Below the pieces are notes generated by a model. It made no database searches and was not told the DNA's origin. It saw nothing but the letters and a program-made list of their open reading frames with translations. 64,000 nucleotides of DNA. Origin: a bacterium. Lineage in GTDB: Bacteria; Bacillota; Clostridia; Christensenellales; CAG-138. Within the stretch, counting starts at the first letter, position 1; each line of letters starts with the position of its first letter. Of the stretch, positions 36,073 through 46,160 are shown piece after piece. The position numbers and the translations under genes are program-made. Where the stretch lies: assembly GCA_022778545.1 (NCBI GenBank), contig JALFDW010000037.1, positions 58,062 to 122,061 of the forward strand, given 5' to 3'.

Positions 36073-36186
36073 GATGATACTTTTAAGTTCGGAACAGAGC
36101 TTCCGGCAAGGTGTTAAAACAAGCTGATATCGGTAAAGCATTTTAGCTTTTTTTGCCCTGCCCGCTCGTTCTGGCAGGGCTTTTTT
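36073..36186 (+). promoter_or_regulatory. PyrR-dependent transcription attenuator leader
   Basis: A short hairpin CGGAA-[CAGAGC]-TTCCG (36090-36105) shows a hexaloop of the CNGNGN kind that PyrR binds. An intrinsic terminator follows (GCCCTGCC / GGCAGGGC, 36155-36180, then TTTTTT). In known pyr leaders, UMP-bound PyrR holds the binding loop and allows the terminator to form. The antiterminator pairing was not traced in full. Confidence 0.7.
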
Positions 36187-36194
36187 CAGCCTGA

Positions 36195-36773
<579 letters not shown>

Positions 36774-36816
36774 AAAACTTATAATATTATAAACAAAGGA
36801 AAGAAGGAACTGTCAA

Positions 36817-38163
36817 ATGAACCTGATCTACGGCATCAAAGACAAGCCCAAATTTGTCCAACTCATCGTTTTTGCCTTCCAGCAGATGCTCGCCATCATG
36901 GCCGCAACGCTGGTCGTCCCCGTGCTCGTGAACGCCTACGGCGTGCAGAACCTTGAGATGGACATCGCCGCCGCGCTGCTTGGCGCAGGCATGGGAACCG
37001 GCGTCTACATCGCCTTCACCAAAGCAAAGAGCCCCGTATTCCTCGGCAGCTCCTTCGCATTCCTTTCCGCCATGTATTCCGCCACGGCTTTCGGTTATTT
37101 CGGCATCATCATGGGCGCGGTGCTCGCAGGCCTCGTCTATGTGCTCATCGCCATCGCCATCAAAGTGTTCGGCACCCGTTGGATCGACAAGCTCATGCCG
37201 CCGATCATCATTGGGCCCACCGTTGCGATCATCGGTCTCTCCCTCGCAGGCAGCGCCATCAGCGACCTGACGAACGTCACCACAGGCTCCTATAACCTGA
37301 TCCACATCCTCTGCGGCCTTGTAACGCTCCTCGTGGTCGTGCTCTGCTCCACCTTCGGCAAGAAGATGGCAAAGCTCATCCCCTTCATCATCGGCATCCT
37401 TTCCGGCTATGCGCTCGCCGGCATTTTCACCATCATCGGCAGTGCCACCAACTGCGATTACCTCAAGGTCCTCAACGTAAGCACCCTCACCTCCCTGGAT
37501 TTCGGCAGCCTGAGCGGCTGGATCCACGTCCCGCAGTTCGCCTTTGTGAAGGCTGCGCAGGAAAGCTTTGACTGGGCAAACCTCGGCACGATCGCTGTTC
37601 TGTACATGCCCGTCGCCTTCGTGGTATTCGCAGAGCACATCGCGGACCATAAAAACCTTTCGAGCATCATCGGCCAGGATCTTGTGAGCGGCGAACCGGG
37701 CCTTGCCCGCACGCTCCTTGGCGACGGCATCGGTTCCATGGTAGGCGCCTTCTTCGGCAGCTGCCCCAACACCACCTACGGTGAGAGCATCGGCTGCGTA
37801 GCGATCACCCGCAACGCTTCCGTCGTCACCATCATCACCGCCGCGATCGGCTGCGTGATCCTGAGCTTCTTCGCTCCGTTCGTAGCGTTCGTCAACACCA
37901 TCCCCGGCTGCGTGATGGGCGGCGTCTGCATCACGCTGTACGGCTTCATCGCGGTCTCCGGTCTCCGGATGTTCAAGCACATCGACCTTGACAAGAACCG
38001 CAACCTCTTTGTGGTCGCTACCATCCTCATCACCGGCATCGGCGGCCTGACCCTGAACTTCGGCAAGATCACCATCACCAACATCGCCACCGCGCTCATT
38101 CTCGGCATCCTCGTGAACACCGTGCTCTCCATCGGCGAGAAGCGCCACAAGGAAGAAGCCTGA
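36817..38163 (+). CDS. uraA: Uracil/xanthine permease (NCS2/UraA family)
   Basis: 448 aa with about 14 membrane segments. The family motif pattern is visible: FAFQQMLAIMAATLVVP in the first helix, SCPNTTYGESIGCVAITRNAS in the substrate region and the conserved GVCITLYGFIAVSGLRM. It imports uracil with protons for salvage by PyrR or a dedicated UPRTase. It is downstream of pyrR and closed by a strong terminator. Uracil is assigned from context, as xanthine is possible in the family. Confidence 0.92.
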   Translation: MNLIYGIKDKPKFVQLIVFAFQQMLAIMAATLVVPVLVNAYGVQNLEMDIAAALLGAGMGTGVYIAFTKAKSPVFLGSSFAFLSAMYSATAFGYFGIIMGAVLAGLVYVLIAIAIKVFGTRWIDKLMPPIIIGPTVAIIGLSLAGSAISDLTNVTTGSYNLIHILCGLVTLLVVVLCSTFGKKMAKLIPFIIGILSGYALAGIFTIIGSATNCDYLKVLNVSTLTSLDFGSLSGWIHVPQFAFVKAAQESFDWANLGTIAVLYMPVAFVVFAEHIADHKNLSSIIGQDLVSGEPGLARTLLGDGIGSMVGAFFGSCPNTTYGESIGCVAITRNASVVTIITAAIGCVILSFFAPFVAFVNTIPGCVMGGVCITLYGFIAVSGLRMFKHIDLDKNRNLFVVATILITGIGGLTLNFGKITITNIATALILGILVNTVLSIGEKRHKEEA

Positions 38164-38191
38164 ACGCATACCGGCTCCGAACAATGATCTC

Positions 38192-38225
38192 GGCTTCCGC
38201 ACCCGCACAGTCCGGTGCGGAAGCC
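38192..38225 (+). terminator. Intrinsic terminator after uraA
   Basis: GGCTTCCGCAC / GTGCGGAAGCC, an 11-bp stem with a 12-nt loop, followed by CTTTCCTTTTC. Confidence 0.75.
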
Positions 38226-38319
38226 CTTTCCTTTTCAGTGCGCCAAAACAGGAAATGCCGCTGCGGCTCAGCTGTGCTTTCTGAGCGTTACGGGCAGATA
38301 CTTCAAAAGGAGAACTTTT

Positions 38320-38802
38320 ATGGAAGAAAAAACGAACGTGATGCGCACGTTGGATCGGCTCAAGCTTACTTACCACCCCTATGCCTTTGAAACCGGCGGC
38401 GTCGCCATAAGCGGCACGGAGGTCGCCGCACTGCTCGGCAAGGACCCGGCACAGGTATTCAAGACGCTTGTGACCATCGGCAAAAGCGGAAAGTATTATG
38501 TGTTCATGATCCCCGTTGCAGAGGAGCTTGACTTGAAGAAGGCCGCCCGCTGCGCCGGGGAAAAATCCATCGAAATGATCAAATCCAAAGAACTGCTGCC
38601 GCTCACCGGCTATGTGCACGGCGGCTGCTCACCCATCGGCATGAAGAAGCAGTTCCCCACCTTTGTGCACGAAAGCGCGGCAGCCTGCCCGGAGATCATG
38701 TTCAGCGCTGGGAAGATCGGCTTTCAGGTGGAGCTGCCGCTCGCGTCGCTGCAAAAGGCTGTCCGGCTCACGCTTTGCGACCTGATCGTGGCTGCAAACT
38801 GA
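38320..38802 (+). CDS. YbaK/ProX-family aminoacyl-tRNA deacylase (Cys-tRNA(Pro) deacylase type)
   Basis: 160 aa. The catalytic Lys48 lies in AQVFKTLV; GYVHGGCSPIGMKKQFPTF is the conserved core loop and MFSAGKIGFQVEL the last strand. YbaK removes cysteine wrongly attached to tRNA(Pro). ATG follows AAAAGGAGAA; an in-frame stretch upstream overlaps the uraA terminator and is not used. It is a single-gene unit. Confidence 0.92.
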   Translation: MEEKTNVMRTLDRLKLTYHPYAFETGGVAISGTEVAALLGKDPAQVFKTLVTIGKSGKYYVFMIPVAEELDLKKAARCAGEKSIEMIKSKELLPLTGYVHGGCSPIGMKKQFPTFVHESAAACPEIMFSAGKIGFQVELPLASLQKAVRLTLCDLIVAAN

Positions 38803-38817
38803 CCGATACCGCAAAAT

Positions 38818-38862
38818 AAAACACTATGCCTGAATCTTGTATGAATTGAAGCATAGTGTTTT
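38818..38862. terminator. Bidirectional terminator between ybaK and the RNA methylase gene
   Basis: AAAACACTATGC / GCATAGTGTTTT, a perfect 12-bp stem with a 21-nt loop, followed by TT. Confidence 0.75.
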
Positions 38863-38870
38863 TTGATTTC

Positions 38871-40181
38871 TTAGTTTTGTACCACCCGCAGGCCTTTCGG
38901 AAGATGGTTTTTCAGCATCCCATCGACCGCCTTGCCGAAGCCCACGTTGAAGCCGTCTGCCGCCACAGGGCAGTATCCCCGCCAGCTTTCCGGGCATTCC
39001 ACCGCCTCACCCGCCAGGAACCGCGCAAGCCGCGCATCCGAAAGCGGCAGATCGAGCGTTTGCCGATACACGCCGCCGTGCGCCGCAAGGAACAGGCTGT
39101 GTGCGGGGAGGAACCTGCCTTTTTTCATTTCGCCGGACGGAACGCCGGCAGAAAGCGTCCAAAGCGCGCCAAGGCCGCGCGGCAGAGGCGCGCGCAGGAT
39201 CGTAATGCGCCCATCCGGCAGGGCGTAGGCGCAGCCATGCGGCGGCAGAAAAAACATGTCGGCAATGGCCGTATGATAGGCGATATCCGGGCAGGGCTTC
39301 AGCGGGAGCGGTTCCTGCGGGCGGAATTCATCCCCCGCCCGGCGCAGGCGCGCCACAAAGTGGCCTTCCCCCGGCGAGGTATGCGGGTAAAGGCGCTGCA
39401 TATGTTCCAGCGCAAATTCCGAATGTGCCGCGAGAAAGCGTTCCACAACGTCCTCGTTTTCCTCTTCAGAGAACGTGCAGGTGGAATACACGAGCGCACC
39501 GCCGCCGCGCACCGTTTTTGCGGCAGTTGCAAGAATGGCGCTTTGCCGCGCGGCGCAGGCCGTTACATGCGCGGGCGACCATGCTTCCACGGCGCCCGCG
39601 TCCTTTCGGAACATCCCTTCGCCGGAGCAGGGCGCATCCACGAGCGTCACGTCAAACCAGGCCGGAAACGCTTCCGCCACGGCTTCCGGCTTCGCGCATG
39701 TCACAGCGGCATTCGGCACGCCGAGGCGCTCCAGCGTAGCGGCAAGCGTTCGCGCCCGGTTTGGCACGATCTCATTGGCAAGCAGGAATCCTTCCCCTGC
39801 AAGCCGCGCCGCCGCGCCGCCGCTTTTCCCACCCGGAGCAGCGCAAAGATCCAGCACCCGCATGCCCGGCTGCACGCCCGCCGCAGCAACCGCCGCCATC
39901 GCGGAAGGTTCCTGCAGATAGAACAGGCCTGCCAGGTGGTACGGATGGTTCCCGATGCCCGGCACATCCTCATTCAAAAGGAACCCCTCCGGCAGGATCC
40001 CCGTTTCCGCCAAAGAGAACGGGCTGATGCGCAGGAATTCCTCCGGGCTGATCTTCAGCGTGTTCACACGAAGGCCGCGCTTTGGCGGCATTGCATAGCT
40101 TGCGATGAACTGCGGGTATTCCTCCCCCAGCTGCGCCTGCATACGCTGCAGAAATCCGGTTGGCAAATTTTTTCTTTCCAT
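38871..40181 (-). CDS. NOL1/NOP2/Sun-family RNA m5C methyltransferase (RsmF type)
   Basis: 436 aa. The SAM-binding motif is VLDLCAAPGGKS. The two family cysteines are in DAPCSGEGMFRK (motif IV) and YSTCTFSEEEN (motif VI, nucleophile). A C-terminal RNA-binding domain completes the RsmF/YebU architecture. It methylates cytosine C5 in rRNA; the exact site is unknown. The chosen ATG lacks a strong ribosome site, but it begins the conserved N-terminus (FLQRMQAQLGEEYPQF). Confidence 0.9.
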   Translation of the reverse strand: MERKNLPTGFLQRMQAQLGEEYPQFIASYAMPPKRGLRVNTLKISPEEFLRISPFSLAETGILPEGFLLNEDVPGIGNHPYHLAGLFYLQEPSAMAAVAAAGVQPGMRVLDLCAAPGGKSGGAAARLAGEGFLLANEIVPNRARTLAATLERLGVPNAAVTCAKPEAVAEAFPAWFDVTLVDAPCSGEGMFRKDAGAVEAWSPAHVTACAARQSAILATAAKTVRGGGALVYSTCTFSEEENEDVVERFLAAHSEFALEHMQRLYPHTSPGEGHFVARLRRAGDEFRPQEPLPLKPCPDIAYHTAIADMFFLPPHGCAYALPDGRITILRAPLPRGLGALWTLSAGVPSGEMKKGRFLPAHSLFLAAHGGVYRQTLDLPLSDARLARFLAGEAVECPESWRGYCPVAADGFNVGFGKAVDGMLKNHLPKGLRVVQN

Positions 40182-40192
40182 AAGGATAGTAT

Positions 40193-40224
40193 AACGCCTC
40201 TCCCCGCGTTTGGGGAGAGGCGTT
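40193..40224 (-). terminator. Intrinsic terminator of the 5'-nucleotidase gene
   Basis: AACGCCTCTCCCC / GGGGAGAGGCGTT, a 13-bp perfect stem with a 6-nt loop, between the two minus-strand genes. Confidence 0.75.
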
Positions 40225-40248
40225 TTGGTTAAGTTTCGCTTTGGCGCA

Positions 40249-42123
40249 TTATGCGGACTTTTTCTTCGTGTAAAGCGCAATGCCCGCGCCGCTCACGAGG
40301 CTCAGGATCGCATAGCCGGTAACGGCAGCTGCGCCGGTCTGCGGCGGAGTGGGATCCGCGGGGACTACCGGCTGCTGGCCATCCACAGCAATGCCGCTGC
40401 CGGACTCCACGCCGCTGTAAACCGGCTCTTCCGGCTGCTCTTCCGGCTGCTCGGCGGGCTTCTCCGCAACGAGCTTGATGCGGCCCTGTCCATAGGGGTT
40501 CGCATATTCGCTGCCAACGACGCCCTTGAGCTCATCCTGGATGTAGTTGATGAGCACCTGGTTGTCGATCATCACTTCGTCACGCAGCACCTTTGCGCCC
40601 TTGAACATGGAATAACCATCGCCGCCGTCCTTGAGCATGTAGTTGTGGGAAGCAAGGACATAGGTCTTGTTCACATCAATGGGCGCGCCGCCGACTTTCA
40701 CGTTCTTCACGCGGCGCTCGCCTTCCACGCCCTGGAACATCTTGTTCTCATCCAGCTGCACGCCGGAGGGGATGTAGGTGTGGATCTCATAGGTCAGGCC
40801 GGAAACCTGCAGGAAGCCGCCGCTCTCGCCCGGTGTGCTCGCGCAGCCAAGCTCCAGCGCGTCAAGGATCTGCTGGCCGGTCACTTCGATGGAGCAGGCC
40901 ATGTTGCCGAACGGATGCACGTTGATGATCTGGCCATAGGTAATGTCGCCCGCCGGGATACTTGCACGGATGCCGCCGCCGTTCACGAACGCGATATCCG
41001 CGTCGAGCAGCGTGCGGTATGCATCGGCGCAAAGGTCGCCGAGGTTGGTCTCACGATTGCGGACCATGCGGTCGCCGGTTTCAGGGTCTTTCACCGTAAG
41101 TGCAACATCCGTCTTCGCAACGATTTTGTTAAGCAATTCTCGGTACTGCTCATTGATCGACTCAATGTATGCGTCCATCGCTTCATCCTTCTTTGTGTAA
41201 TCCGCTGCCGCGATGAGGCTCGTGGTCATCGTGCCGTCCGCCTTGATGACGAGGCGGCCGAGGTTTCTGAGCTTGTCGCCGGTGGAGGACAGGATCACGG
41301 CTTTGCCGTCCTTGTTCTGTACCGTTTCACCCGCGATGGTGCTGTGGGAATGGCCGTCAAGCACCACGTCGATGCCCGTGGTGTTTGCGATCACTTCGCG
41401 GGATGTCCACGGGCTGCTCTGCGTGTCGATGCCAAGATGCGCGATCGCGACGACATAGTCCACACCCTCTGCCTTTGCCGCATCCACGGCAGCCTGCACG
41501 GCATCATAAAGCTCCTGGCCGTTGCCGCCGGAGCAGAAGCCGTAAATGTAGTTCCCGTCTTCATCCTGGAAATACGCCGGCGTGGACTTCGTGATGGATT
41601 CCGGCGTGGAGATGCCGACAAAAGCGACCTTCTTGCCGCCGAAATCGCGGATCGCATATGCATCGAGCACGGTCTTTGCAGGGTCGCTCTTGATGTCCAT
41701 AAAGTTGCAGGAAAGATACTTGAACGATGCTTTAGCCGTCAGTTCCTGAATACGGCTCATGCCGTAATCGAACTCGTGGTTGCCGTAAACCGCATAGTCA
41801 TAACCGATCTCGTTCATGATGTCGATGAGGTACCGGCCGGTGGAAAGTGTGCCGATCGCTTCGCCCTGGATCGCGTCGCCGCAGTCCACAAGGGCAACGT
41901 TCGACGTGATTTTTTTCATGTCCGCCTTGTAGGCGGCAACGCCCGCATAGCCCATGTTCGTATAGCCATTGTCCTCATCCCCTATCGGGGCAACGGAACA
42001 GTGCACGTCGTTGGTGTAAAGGATCACGATGTCCCCCGCTTCCACTTCGCCTTCGGCAAACGCGGCAGGCACAAACGCCAGCGCGAGCGCGAAAGTCAAA
42101 AGCAATGCCAACAGTTTCTTCAT
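40249..42123 (-). CDS. Cell-wall-anchored 5'-nucleotidase / metallophosphatase
   Basis: 624 aa; ATG follows AAAGGAGG. A signal peptide ends near FAEGEVEAG. The metallophosphatase domain (about 25-280) has LYTNDVHC, DCGDAIQGE, YGNHEFDYGM and VVLDGHSHST. The 5'-nucleotidase C-terminal domain (about 310-500) follows. A Pro/Glu linker leads to PPQTG (593-597), a membrane helix and KKK, i.e. a sortase signal. The (S/P)PXTG form is used by Clostridioides sortase. It likely frees nucleosides from extracellular nucleotides; the sortase is not in this window. Confidence 0.88.
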   Translation of the reverse strand: MKKLLALLLTFALALAFVPAAFAEGEVEAGDIVILYTNDVHCSVAPIGDEDNGYTNMGYAGVAAYKADMKKITSNVALVDCGDAIQGEAIGTLSTGRYLIDIMNEIGYDYAVYGNHEFDYGMSRIQELTAKASFKYLSCNFMDIKSDPAKTVLDAYAIRDFGGKKVAFVGISTPESITKSTPAYFQDEDGNYIYGFCSGGNGQELYDAVQAAVDAAKAEGVDYVVAIAHLGIDTQSSPWTSREVIANTTGIDVVLDGHSHSTIAGETVQNKDGKAVILSSTGDKLRNLGRLVIKADGTMTTSLIAAADYTKKDEAMDAYIESINEQYRELLNKIVAKTDVALTVKDPETGDRMVRNRETNLGDLCADAYRTLLDADIAFVNGGGIRASIPAGDITYGQIINVHPFGNMACSIEVTGQQILDALELGCASTPGESGGFLQVSGLTYEIHTYIPSGVQLDENKMFQGVEGERRVKNVKVGGAPIDVNKTYVLASHNYMLKDGGDGYSMFKGAKVLRDEVMIDNQVLINYIQDELKGVVGSEYANPYGQGRIKLVAEKPAEQPEEQPEEPVYSGVESGSGIAVDGQQPVVPADPTPPQTGAAAVTGYAILSLVSGAGIALYTKKKSA

Positions 42124-42305
42124 GAATTCCCCTCCTTTGGTTGATGCAGTGAATGAAATATAATGACCGGGCAGCCCGTTTTTTTCCATGGACTACATAT
42201 GGTCACGCTGTTATCATACCATGTTATGCATGGTTCTGTCATCCCCTCTCCGGAGATTCCCGCAGCTTTTTAACGCGTGTTTACGATTCATTTCATAAAA
42301 TGTGG

Positions 42306-42331
42306 GGGAGGGGCGTTTTTATGCCCCTCCC
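42306..42331 (-). terminator. Putative terminator of the ABC exporter operon
   Basis: GGGAGGGGC / GCCCCTCCC, a 9-bp stem with an 8-nt loop, 29 bp beyond the stop. The T-tract is weak. Confidence 0.55.
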
Positions 42332-42359
42332 GCCGTGTGTTTCCGTTTTTTTGTTTTTA

Positions 42360-44192
42360 TCAATTCAGGATCTCGCTTGCAGCCTCCTCGCGGAACTGCG
42401 TGGTGTACAGATCGTAATAATAGCCGCGCTGTTTCAGCAGCTCCCGGTGTGTGCCGCTTTCCGTGATCTTTCCGCCGCGAATCACAAGGATGCGGTCCGC
42501 ATTGCGGATGGTGGAAAGCCTGTGCGCCACAATGAAGCTCGTGCGGTTTTCCAGCACCTTCGTGATCGCGTCCTGAATGAGCTGCTCCGTCTCCGTATCG
42601 ATGGAGCTCGTCGCCTCGTCGAGCACAAAGATGCGCGGGTCGGCAAGGATCACGCGGGCAAAGGAAATGAGCTGCTTTTCGCCCGTGGAAAGGCGCACGC
42701 CGCCTTCGCCTACCTCGGTATCATAGCCATGCTCCTGCCGGAGGATGAACTCCTCCGCGTGCACCATGCGCGCCGCCGCGCGGACTTCCTCATCCGTTGC
42801 CGTCTTTCTGCCATAACGGATGTTATCCGCAATGGTGCCGGAAAACAGGTGCGGCGTTTGCAGCACATAGCCAAGGCTATCCTGAAGCCAGAGCTGGCTG
42901 CGTTCGCGGTAATCCCGCCCGTCGATGCGCACCTGCCCCTCCGTCGGTTCATAGAAGCGGCACACAAGGTTTACGATGGTGCTTTTTCCTGCGCCCGTTT
43001 CACCCACAAGGGCAATCGTCTCGCCGGCCTTCACATGCAGGTTGAAATCCGTGAGCACTTTCTCGCCGCCCTTGTAGGCAAAGGAAACGTTTTTGAACTC
43101 TACCTCGCCGCGGATCTCCTCCCAGTTTTCCCGCTTCGGGTTGAAGCTGTCGCCATATTTTGCGACGACTTCCGGCGTATCCGTGATATCACACGGGGTG
43201 TCGATGAGCGAGATCACGCGCTCCGCGCTGGCCTGCGCGCTCTGCAGCTCCGCAAGGATGCCCGCAAGCTGCTGCACCGGCTCAAAGAAGTTCATGGTGT
43301 AGGAAATGAACGCGGAAAGCGTGCCGAAGCTGATCGCCCCCATCAGGACCGCATGCCCACCGCGGTAGAGCGCAAGCCCGGTGCCGATGGAGCCCAGGAA
43401 CATGACGATCGGCATAAACATGGCCGAAAGCACCGCCGCGCGCACGGAAGCTTTCCGCATTTCGCCGGTCAGTTCACGGAACTCGCCATAGTTTTCTTCC
43501 TCACGCACAAGGGTTTTCGTCGTCATCGCGCCCATGATGCCCTCATTGAAGGAGCCCGTGATGCGCGAATTCGTTTTGCGCACGCGGCGCTGGTATTTCA
43601 GGATCTTCTTCTGGAAATACATCGAAATCACCGCAAGCGGCGGGATCACGACAAGAGCGAGCAGCGCAAGTTTCCAGTTCAGCACGAGCATTGAAACCGT
43701 CACACCGACCACATAGGTGAGCGCCCAGAGAAGGTCCACCATGCTCCAGGCGATCATCTCGGAAAGGCGGCCCACGTCGCTGACCATGCGGGCCATCAGG
43801 TAGCCCACGGCGGTCTTATCATAGAACGAGAAGGACAGCTCCTGCAGCTTGCGGAACCCCTCCTGCCGGATGTCATAGGAAACATCCATCTCGATGCGCC
43901 CTGCGCGCGCAACGAAAACATATACGCCAAATGCCTGGAAGCAGATCAGCAGCACATACAGCATGACAAACAGCGGCAGTCCCTGCGTCGTCTCATGCAT
44001 GATGAACTGGTCTATGGCGTATTTGCTCATCAGCGGGTAAATGATGTCCACAATCGCGATCATGATGTTGATGACGATCAGGATCGTCGTATTCTTTTTA
44101 TAACGGAACGCATAACGGAAAAGGCGCTTCCAGATGGAAAGATCCACCTTTACATCCTTATCGTAATCCTGTTCCTGAATGGCGCTTGCCAT
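42360..44192 (-). CDS. Heterodimeric ABC exporter, subunit with canonical Walker B glutamate
   Basis: 610 aa: six membrane helices (about 25-320) then one ATPase. Walker A GETGAGKST and Walker B FVLDEATSSID, with the catalytic Glu, are intact. The signature motif is LSTGEKQ instead of LSGGQ, the degenerate form found in one half of heterodimers such as TM287/288 and BmrCD. The start codon overlaps the partner stop by 1 bp. With the partner it should form a multidrug or lipid exporter. Confidence 0.9.
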   Translation of the reverse strand: MASAIQEQDYDKDVKVDLSIWKRLFRYAFRYKKNTTILIVINIMIAIVDIIYPLMSKYAIDQFIMHETTQGLPLFVMLYVLLICFQAFGVYVFVARAGRIEMDVSYDIRQEGFRKLQELSFSFYDKTAVGYLMARMVSDVGRLSEMIAWSMVDLLWALTYVVGVTVSMLVLNWKLALLALVVIPPLAVISMYFQKKILKYQRRVRKTNSRITGSFNEGIMGAMTTKTLVREEENYGEFRELTGEMRKASVRAAVLSAMFMPIVMFLGSIGTGLALYRGGHAVLMGAISFGTLSAFISYTMNFFEPVQQLAGILAELQSAQASAERVISLIDTPCDITDTPEVVAKYGDSFNPKRENWEEIRGEVEFKNVSFAYKGGEKVLTDFNLHVKAGETIALVGETGAGKSTIVNLVCRFYEPTEGQVRIDGRDYRERSQLWLQDSLGYVLQTPHLFSGTIADNIRYGRKTATDEEVRAAARMVHAEEFILRQEHGYDTEVGEGGVRLSTGEKQLISFARVILADPRIFVLDEATSSIDTETEQLIQDAITKVLENRTSFIVAHRLSTIRNADRILVIRGGKITESGTHRELLKQRGYYYDLYTTQFREEAASEILN

Positions 44193-46027
44193 TATGCCTC
44201 ACCTCCTTCGGTGCGCAGCTCATCCTCGAGCGCGTTCTGAATCTCCGCAATGCGGCGGTACAGGCCATCCTCCGCAAGCAGCGCTGCATGCGTGCCCTGC
44301 TGCACGAGCCGGCCATGCTCCAGCACAAGGATGTTGTCCGCCTCGGAAAGCGTCGTGATGCGGTGCGAGATGATGAACGTTGTCGTATGCTCGCGGCGCT
44401 TTTTGAGCGCGGCGCGGATCGCGGCGTCGGTTTCGGTATCAACAGCGCTCATCGAATCGTCAAAGATCAGGATGGGCGCGTTCTGCATCAGCATCCGCGC
44501 GATGGCTACGCGCTGTTTTTGCCCGCCGGAAAGCGTCACACCGCGCTCACCGACCACGGTGTCATAGCCGTTTTCAAAGCTTTCGATCACATCGTGCACA
44601 GAGGCGACGCGGGCCGCTTCATGCACTTCCTCTTCCATCGCGTCCGGGCGGACGAGGCGGATATTATCCATGATCGTGCGCGAATAGAGGAACGGCTCCT
44701 GCAAAACGATACCGATGTTCCGCCGGAGATGCCCATGCTCGATGTCGTTCACGTTCACTCCGTCGATATAAATTCCGCCGGCCGTGCAGGTATAAAGACG
44801 CTGCAAAAGCTGCACAAGGCTCGTTTTGCCCGAGCCGGTCGAACCCAGGATGGCGATGGTCTGCCCCGGCTTTGCCGTGAAGCTGATGTCGTGAAGCACA
44901 TCGTCATAGGTGTCATACCCGAAGCAGACGTTGCGGAACTCCACGCGCCCGCGGATCTCCGGCTTTTCCGCGCGGCCCGGCTCCTGCTCCTCCGGCACGG
45001 AAAGGATCTCGTCGATGCGGCCGAGGGACACTGTGGCCTTGCCAAGGTCCGCAAGCACACGTCCCAACTGGCGCACCGGCCAGGTGAGCATGCCGACATA
45101 GGAAGTGAACATCATGAGGTTGCCGAGCGTAAGCTCGCCCTTCACCACAAACGCGATGCCCACAAACAGCGTGAGCGCAATTTGCGTATAGCCCACCGCG
45201 TCGGAAGCGCCCCAGTAAATGCCCATCAGCTGCGTGAGTTTGAAGGTTTTGTCCCTGAAATCCGCGTTGCAGGCGGTGAACTTTTCCACCTCGTCCCGCT
45301 GCTGGCCGAACGCGCGCACCACGCGCACGCCCGCAAGGTTTTCCTGCAGCGTCGCGGAAAGCTTACCCTCCGCTTCATCTGAAAGGGTGAACTGGTGGCG
45401 CACCCGTTTGAAATAAACAAAGGAAGAAACGCACAGCACCGGCAGCAGCACCATGGAAATGAGCGCCATGCGCACATTCGTGGAAAACATGATGTAGCAG
45501 GCCACCGTGACCATCGCGACCGTGCGGACGACCTCAAGCAGCTGCACAGAAATGAAGCGGCGCACCGTATCCACATCGGATGTGCAGCGCTGCACCAGAT
45601 CCCCCGTGGAAACATGCTTGTGATAATCATACGGCACGTTCTGCAAATGGGAGTACAGCGCGTTTCTGAGCGTCATCGCCACGCCCTCGGATGCAAGCGC
45701 CACATAGCGGCGGCGCAGATACGTCGCAAGGCCGTTGACCACCGTGCAGGCAATGAGCGCAAGCGCACAGAGCCAGAGCTTGCCGCGCAGAAACTCCCTG
45801 CCGCCCCATGCTTCCACGTGGCGCATGGCCCATTCAGGCAGGTTGCTCGCTTCCTCGCCGATCACATAGTCCACCGTGAAGCTCGTCACAAGCGGCCCAC
45901 AATACGCGGCAACGACTGCAACGAGCAGGAATACTGCCCCGAGCACAAGGTACGCCATGTTCCCCTTCAGGATGCGCGCCACCAGCTTTCGGTTCAGCTT
46001 CTTCCCGTGATTCGTTTCCGTTTCCAA
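44192..46027 (-). CDS. Heterodimeric ABC exporter, subunit with degenerate Walker B
   Basis: 611 aa from a TTG start placed by GGAGGGGG eight bases upstream. Six helices are followed by one ATPase. Walker A GSTGSGKTS and signature LSGGQKQR are canonical. Walker B reads LIFDDSMSAVD with Asp in place of the catalytic Glu, so this half has a non-hydrolytic site. Together with the next subunit one intact and one degenerate site results, the hallmark of heterodimeric exporters. An intrinsic terminator and a leader ORF precede it. Confidence 0.9.
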   Translation of the reverse strand: METETNHGKKLNRKLVARILKGNMAYLVLGAVFLLVAVVAAYCGPLVTSFTVDYVIGEEASNLPEWAMRHVEAWGGREFLRGKLWLCALALIACTVVNGLATYLRRRYVALASEGVAMTLRNALYSHLQNVPYDYHKHVSTGDLVQRCTSDVDTVRRFISVQLLEVVRTVAMVTVACYIMFSTNVRMALISMVLLPVLCVSSFVYFKRVRHQFTLSDEAEGKLSATLQENLAGVRVVRAFGQQRDEVEKFTACNADFRDKTFKLTQLMGIYWGASDAVGYTQIALTLFVGIAFVVKGELTLGNLMMFTSYVGMLTWPVRQLGRVLADLGKATVSLGRIDEILSVPEEQEPGRAEKPEIRGRVEFRNVCFGYDTYDDVLHDISFTAKPGQTIAILGSTGSGKTSLVQLLQRLYTCTAGGIYIDGVNVNDIEHGHLRRNIGIVLQEPFLYSRTIMDNIRLVRPDAMEEEVHEAARVASVHDVIESFENGYDTVVGERGVTLSGGQKQRVAIARMLMQNAPILIFDDSMSAVDTETDAAIRAALKKRREHTTTFIISHRITTLSEADNILVLEHGRLVQQGTHAALLAEDGLYRRIAEIQNALEDELRTEGGEA

Positions 46028-46160
46028 AGAATATCCCCCTCCTTTTCTTTCCCCCTCGGCTTTGCGGCGTCCATGCCGCTCCGCCTTTCGTTCGGTTTCG
46101 TTTTTTTGATTTTGATCGATTCTGAAAGGACCGCCCGCAGCAATGCGCTTTTGGCGGCGC

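Noticed and set aside
40210..42144. 644-codon plus-strand frame opposite the 5'-nucleotidase
   Set aside because: Antisense, no ribosome site, and would begin inside a terminator hairpin.
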